NCBI GenBank assembly: GCA_013152845.1
Contig: JAADFM010000043.1
Location: 1 to 17,128 of the forward strand
DNA from: Methanobacteriota archaeon
GTDB lineage: Archaea; Hydrothermarchaeota; Hydrothermarchaeia; Hydrothermarchaeales; JAADFM01
DNA: 17,128 nucleotides
Direction: 5' to 3'
Shown: positions 13,812 to 17,128 of the stretch, piece by piece
Numbering within the stretch: position 1 is the first letter of the stretch
Layout: each line of letters starts with the position of its first letter
Program-made: the position numbers and the translations under genes
The notes under the pieces: generated by a model
Told to the model about the DNA's origin: nothing
The model's database searches: none
Seen by the model: the letters and a program-made list of their open reading frames with translations, nothing else

Positions 13812-14216
13812 TTACTTCAGGGGTACGTACATGCTCGACCTGGTGGCACCCATACCCGGGGAGCTGTGGGTGACCTTCTTCCTGGTCAGCACGAATTCGC
13901 CTATGTAATGTCCCACCATCTCAGGCTTTATGGTAACGGCCTGGAACTCCTTGCCGTTGTAGACCTCGATGCGGTGGCCTATCATCTCAGGGAGGACGAC
14001 CAGGTCCCTCTGATGGGTCCTGAGCCTGACCTTCTTGCCCTCCTTCTCCTTGCCCAGCTTCTCCAGGAGCTTCTCCTGGCGGTGCTGGGGGTTCTCCTCG
14101 TTCCTGCGCATGGTCCTCCTGGCCCTGGCGGTGACCAGGTTCATGAACTCCTCCCTCGGGAGCTTCTGTAGCTCCTCCTCGGTGAGGCCCCGGTAGGTGA
14201 ATTTCTTCCTTGCCAT
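13812..14216 (-). CDS. rps19: small-subunit ribosomal protein uS19 (S19)
   Basis: 134 residues, the archaeal S19/S15e-like form with an N-terminal helix extension (FTYRGLTEEELQKLPREEF) that bacteria lack. It lies in the 30S head next to uS13. The conserved core includes RTHQRDLVVLPEMIGHRIEVYNGK and the C-terminal GEFVLTRKKVTHSSPGMGATRS. The ATG at 14216 follows the uL2 stop by one base and uses the GGAGGA inside the uL2 3' end. uL22 follows after 10 nt. Nothing unusual is seen. Confidence 0.97.
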   Translation of the reverse strand: MARKKFTYRGLTEEELQKLPREEFMNLVTARARRTMRRNEENPQHRQEKLLEKLGKEKEGKKVRLRTHQRDLVVLPEMIGHRIEVYNGKEFQAVTIKPEMVGHYIGEFVLTRKKVTHSSPGMGATRSSMYVPLK

Positions 14217-14217
14217 A

Positions 14218-14937
14218 TCATCTCCTCCCTGTCCTTCGGGCCGCTATCAGGCCCACCTTCCTTCCTGGAGGCCGGTTCCTCGACACCGTGGCAGGTTTGC
14301 CGGGGGCGCCGGAGTTCCCGCCGAAGGGATGGTTTACCACGTTCATGGCCACCTTCCTCACGATGGGCCAGTACTTGGCCTTGGAGCGGGTCATGTGGAA
14401 CATCTTGCCCCCTTTTAGCAGGGGCTTGTCCCTCCTGCCGCCGGAGGCCATAATCCCGACGGTGGCCCTGCACCTGGAGTCCAGGGTCTTCATGGTGCCC
14501 GATGGCAGCTGGACCACCGTCTTGTTGCCCTCGTGGCTTATCAGGGTCCCGTAGGTGCCCGAGGAGCGGATGAGCTTCCCGCCGTCACCGGGGTTTATCT
14601 CGATGTTGGAGATGGGTGTTCCTTCCCGGATGGACCCGAGGGGGAGATAGTTGCCGGCCGCAATCTCGGCCCCGGTACCGCAGGATACCACATCCCCCAC
14701 CTTGACCCCCTCCACCGCAGGGAGGTAGACCTTCTCGGTCTCGGAGAACTCCACCTTGAGCAGCGGCACACTGCGTGCGGGGTCAACCAGGATGTCCACC
14801 ACCCTGCCTTCCACTACCCCTTCCTTCTCGGCCTGGTCATATGGCCTGTACTTCGCCTTGGCGAGGTACCTGTGGGAGGGGGCCCTGTACACCGAGCCTC
14901 CTTTTCCCCGCCTCTGGGACGTTATCGGTTTTCCCAT
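14218..14937 (-). CDS. rpl2: large-subunit ribosomal protein uL2 (L2)
   Basis: 239 residues, normal for archaeal L2. It is one of the most conserved 50S proteins and is needed for subunit association and peptidyl-transferase function. The conserved C-terminal block is present (AMNVVNHPFGGNSG, with the family's key His at about residue 203), followed by GRKVGLIAARRTGRR. The N-terminal RGKGGSVYRAPSHRY is the archaeal form. The start is ATG 14937 with GGTGA about 7 nt upstream. The last codons of uL2 supply the SD (GGAGGAGA) for uS19, which starts one base after the stop. Confidence 0.97.
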   Translation of the reverse strand: MGKPITSQRRGKGGSVYRAPSHRYLAKAKYRPYDQAEKEGVVEGRVVDILVDPARSVPLLKVEFSETEKVYLPAVEGVKVGDVVSCGTGAEIAAGNYLPLGSIREGTPISNIEINPGDGGKLIRSSGTYGTLISHEGNKTVVQLPSGTMKTLDSRCRATVGIMASGGRRDKPLLKGGKMFHMTRSKAKYWPIVRKVAMNVVNHPFGGNSGAPGKPATVSRNRPPGRKVGLIAARRTGRR

Positions 14938-14947
14938 CTTCCATCAC

Positions 14948-15208
14948 CTAGAATATACCGAGCCGTGTGGCGACCTCGTCGGCCTTGTGCTCGGGAGAGA
15001 GCCTGACATAGGCCTTCTTCGCCCCCTTGGGGGTGATGAGGGTGGTCACCTTGTCCACCTTCACATCATAGAGGTCTTCCACCGCCTCCTTTATCTTCTT
15101 CTTGTTGGCATCCCTGGAGACCACAAGGACCAGCTTGTTCTCGGTCTCCACCAGTTTCATGGACTTCTCTGTCACATCCGGCCTCAGGATGACCTTGTAG
15201 GGGTCCAT
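14948..15208 (-). CDS. rpl23: large-subunit ribosomal protein uL23 (L23)
   Basis: 86 residues, matching archaeal L23. It sits at the tunnel exit and forms part of the docking site for SRP and the SecY translocon encoded downstream. The open frame extends further upstream, but that part only shadows uL4. The true start is ATG 15208 ([17 protein letters not shown]), which overlaps the uL4 stop by one base. The family signature runs near residues 37-60 ([20 protein letters not shown]), and the protein ends at LGIF. uL2 follows 10 nt downstream. Confidence 0.96.
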   Translation of the reverse strand: MDPYKVILRPDVTEKSMKLVETENKLVLVVSRDANKKKIKEAVEDLYDVKVDKVTTLITPKGAKKAYVRLSPEHKADEVATRLGIF

Positions 15209-15978
15209 TAGAACCTCTCCTCCAGTCTCTTCAGGGCAGAGGTCGTGTAGAGCGCAAGCCTTCCGGGATGGGTCCCGGGTGCCAGGTCCTCGCAGGAGAG
15301 GCCGTCTGCTGTGACCACGTCCACGCCGGGGAGGTTCCTCGCACCTGCCCCTATCCCCCTGTCCTCGGCCACCACCACAAGCACGCTCCTGCGGTTCTTG
15401 TACCTGCGGCCGCGCATCTTGCCCCTGCCGGCCCTGATGGTGCGGCCGTCCTTGGCCCTCTCGACGTCCTCCCAAAGACCCATCTTCATGAAGAGTTCCC
15501 TGACCTCCCTGGTGCTCTTCACGGCCTCGAAGTCCTCCTCGACCACCGCCGGGAACTCCTTGAGCCCGGTCCTGTGCCCCCTGGCCTTCACCATCTCGGC
15601 GCTGGCGGTGGCGGCGATGGCAGACCTCAGGGCCTTCAGCCTCTCCTTCCGGTTCATCTTCTTCCGGATGACCTTCTCGACCTTGGGGGGGTGGGCCCTG
15701 CGGCCCTTGACTGCCTGGGGCACGATGGCACCGGCACCGCCACGGGGGTACCTGGAGCCCTTCACCCTGGGCACCCGGGACACGCCACGGCCCGGACCCC
15801 AGGAGAAGGCCGAGGTCCGCTTGCCCGCATACCAGTCCGGGCCATAGGGCTGGTACCTGGCGGACTGGGACGATATGACCGCCCGCTTTATCAGGTCAGG
15901 GCGGACATCCTCCCGGAAGACCGGCGGGAGCTTGGCCTCCTTTTTGGTCTTCCCGTCAAGCGAATACACCGCGACCAT
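15208..15978 (-). CDS. rpl4: large-subunit ribosomal protein uL4 (L4, archaeal L1e type)
   Basis: 256 residues, typical of archaeal/eukaryotic-type L4. It binds domain I of 23S rRNA and lines the exit tunnel. Visible family features are the opening VYSLDGK, the RPDLIKRAV segment, the Gly/Arg-rich tunnel loop around residues 60-80 ([20 protein letters not shown]), and the C-terminal [16 protein letters not shown]. It starts at ATG 15978, 4 nt after uL3. Its TAA shares one base with the uL23 ATG (TAATG), which suggests coupled translation. In bacteria L4 represses its own operon; whether the archaeal protein acts on the leader here is unknown. Confidence 0.97.
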   Translation of the reverse strand: MVAVYSLDGKTKKEAKLPPVFREDVRPDLIKRAVISSQSARYQPYGPDWYAGKRTSAFSWGPGRGVSRVPRVKGSRYPRGGAGAIVPQAVKGRRAHPPKVEKVIRKKMNRKERLKALRSAIAATASAEMVKARGHRTGLKEFPAVVEEDFEAVKSTREVRELFMKMGLWEDVERAKDGRTIRAGRGKMRGRRYKNRRSVLVVVAEDRGIGAGARNLPGVDVVTADGLSCEDLAPGTHPGRLALYTTSALKRLEERF

Positions 15979-15982
15979 CCGC

Positions 15983-16975
15983 CTACACCCCCTGCTTGGA
16001 CGCCGTGCTTATGTAGGATATCTGGGGCACGGCCTCGGTTGCCCTGCCCGCCGGGCGCACGGCCGGCCTCATGCGCACCAGCCTCTTCCTGGGTCCCGGC
16101 AGGGAACCCTCGATGAGCATGTAGTCCCCCCTGATAACCCCGTAGCCCAGGAACCCCCCCGCAGGCGTTACCTCCTCCCCGTTGGTGCCAATCTTGAGGA
16201 TGCGCTTGTTGAGCTCGGTCCTCTGGTGGTATCCCATCTGGCCCCCCTGGGGCACCCGCCACATCATGGCCGCCGGATGCCACGGTCCCAGGGTCCCGGC
16301 CGTCCTGCGGCCCTTCCTGGTCTTGCGTGGCAGGACCTTCACCCCCCACCTGGGTACCGGGCCCTGGAACCCCTTGCCCTTTGTGACCGCTGTAACATCG
16401 ATGTACTCCCCCTCGGAAAACACGTCCCCCGCCCGGACCTCCTTGCCCAGGAGCTCCTTTGCCAGTTCAATCCCCTCCTCCACGGGTCCCCCCACGGCGT
16501 ACTCCATGAGTTCAGGTTTCTTCTTTGGTACCGACGCCAGGGCCGGGAGGGTGTGTACCAGAAGCCTCACCTGGTGGACCTCGTCAGGGGATACCTCGAA
16601 GGCGCCGGCTCCCCGGCCACCCTTCATGGTGGGCAGGAGGCGCCTCAGGTCCTTGTGGAGTTCCTCTGCCCAGACCTCCTTTGCCACCCGCAGGGCACCG
16701 GACCTCTTCTGATAGGCCCTTACACCTGCCACCACCATGGGCGGGGTCTCCACCACCGTGGCCGCCACGGCGACCTCCTCGCCGTAGGTCGGGCTGCTCT
16801 TTACGTCGTCGGTTATGACCACGTGGGTCGAGCCTGCCTTGTAGCCCGCAAAACCCTGCATCCTGGTCCTGTCCCCATCTAGCCAGGACCTGATACGTCC
16901 TGTGGGCCTCCTGGCCCTCTTCCTGGGGGAGTACCCCAGGGAACCTCGCCTCGGGTGATGGGCACGCTTTCCCAT
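15983..16975 (-). CDS. rpl3: large-subunit ribosomal protein uL3 (L3)
   Basis: 330 residues, the normal size for archaeal L3. It binds 23S rRNA early in 50S assembly and sends a long loop towards the peptidyl-transferase centre. The start (MGKRAHHPRRGSLGYSPRK) is the typical archaeal opening, rich in Arg/Lys, and the central WHPAAMMWRVPQGGQMGYHQ segment is the conserved loop near the A site. The ATG at 16975 has GAGGT 6 nt upstream. It is the first gene behind the TATA box and leader, so its translation could set the level for the whole cluster. uL4 follows after 4 nt. No irregularity is visible. Confidence 0.97.
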   Translation of the reverse strand: MGKRAHHPRRGSLGYSPRKRARRPTGRIRSWLDGDRTRMQGFAGYKAGSTHVVITDDVKSSPTYGEEVAVAATVVETPPMVVAGVRAYQKRSGALRVAKEVWAEELHKDLRRLLPTMKGGRGAGAFEVSPDEVHQVRLLVHTLPALASVPKKKPELMEYAVGGPVEEGIELAKELLGKEVRAGDVFSEGEYIDVTAVTKGKGFQGPVPRWGVKVLPRKTRKGRRTAGTLGPWHPAAMMWRVPQGGQMGYHQRTELNKRILKIGTNGEEVTPAGGFLGYGVIRGDYMLIEGSLPGPRKRLVRMRPAVRPAGRATEAVPQISYISTASKQGV

Positions 16976-17090
16976 GGTGTTACCTCATTAGAAATTAATC
17001 TGGGTCTCTGAGTTGGTCAAACTGGGATAGACTCCCAGGGACCACCCCGCACAAAAACCGGGGGTGGAAAACGCCGGTTACAACTCTTCA
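16976..17090 (-). promoter_or_regulatory. structured 5' leader upstream of uL3
   Basis: This is the untranslated leader between the predicted transcription start and uL3. It holds two inverted repeats. Hairpin A pairs 17042-17048 with 17061-17067 (7 perfect bp). Hairpin B pairs 17022-17027 with 17033-17038 (6 perfect bp, 5-nt loop), and an outer GGTC/GACC extension uses 17040-17043 and 17015-17018. The outer arm of B shares bases 17042-17043 with A, so the two full structures exclude each other. Next to the start codon lies an SD-like GAGGT. Autogenous control by a ribosomal protein is possible because r-protein leaders are often regulatory, but that is inference. Confidence 0.4.
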
Positions 17091-17109
17091 ATCCCAAAGT
17101 AATTCCTCC

Positions 17110-17119
17110 TTTATATAGG
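17110..17119 (-). promoter_or_regulatory. TATA box of the ribosomal-protein operon
   Basis: On the minus strand this reads CCTATATAAA, preceded by an A/C-rich element (CGAAA) that resembles a TFB-recognition element. It is the best archaeal TATA box in the window. It lies about 135 nt upstream of the uL3 start, and transcription would begin near 17088, about 25 nt downstream. That gives an untranslated leader of roughly 110 nt. The assignment rests on sequence pattern and position only. Confidence 0.7.
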
Positions 17120-17128
17120 TTTCGCTGA

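Noticed and set aside
15268..16116. Plus-strand open frame of about 282 codons opposite uL4 and uL3
   Set aside because: It is antisense to two clear ribosomal proteins, rich in Pro/Leu/His as expected from reverse-complemented GC-rich coding DNA.
1..17128. CRISPR arrays, insertion sequences or defence genes
   Set aside because: No regularly spaced repeats, transposase or terminal inverted repeats were found; the only repeats are those in the uS3 tail, and every gene belongs to the housekeeping cluster.

Overview
The window is the core ribosomal-protein supercluster of a euryarchaeon. All genes lie on the minus strand, so transcription runs from the right end to the left. DNA is GC-rich (about 60% by eye) and almost fully coding: most junctions are 0-13 nt or ATGA-type overlaps, and many starts follow an archaeal GGAGGTGA-like Shine-Dalgarno (SD) element. 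Archaeal hallmarks are eL14, eL19, eL32, eS4, aIF1/SUI1, RNase P subunit Rpp29, Cbf5-type pseudouridine synthase, a DUF106/EMC3-type insertase and TATA-box promoters. The lineage cannot be fixed from this DNA. The gene order fits Euryarchaeota, with a weak leaning to Thermoplasmata-like lineages (short four-cysteine uS14, no eL34 between adk and cmk).

Layout in transcription order. (1) 17128-16976: TATA box and a structured leader. (2) 16975-11049: uL3, uL4, uL23, uL2, uS19, uL22, uS3 (with a ~200-residue Lys/Glu/Pro tail), uL29 (frame-broken), aIF1, Rpp29, uS17. (3) 11047-5135: uL14, uL24, eS4, uL5, uS14, uS8, uL6 (frame-broken), eL32, eL19, uL18, uS5, uL30, uL15 (5' end apparently frame-broken). 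(4) 5125-3764: SecY. (5) 3680-708: adk behind its own promoter, DUF106 insertase, cmk, eL14, Cbf5. (6) 718-6: an MJ0882-like methyltransferase, then tRNA-Ser(UGA).

The genes join ribosome assembly (23 universal or archaeal r-proteins), translation initiation (aIF1), RNA processing and modification (Rpp29, Cbf5, methyltransferase), protein export and membrane insertion (SecY, DUF106) and nucleotide supply (adenylate and cytidylate kinase). This is a classical arrangement; I found no unknown system, mobile element or CRISPR. The points worth attention are three reading-frame breaks in otherwise well-conserved ribosomal genes (probably sequence errors, but checkable), a recent internal duplication in the uS3 tail, a leader with competing hairpins before uL3, and internal promoters that split secY from adk and adk from the DUF106 gene. 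The only gene-free stretches are the 153-nt leader, 83 nt before adk and 49 nt before the DUF106 gene.
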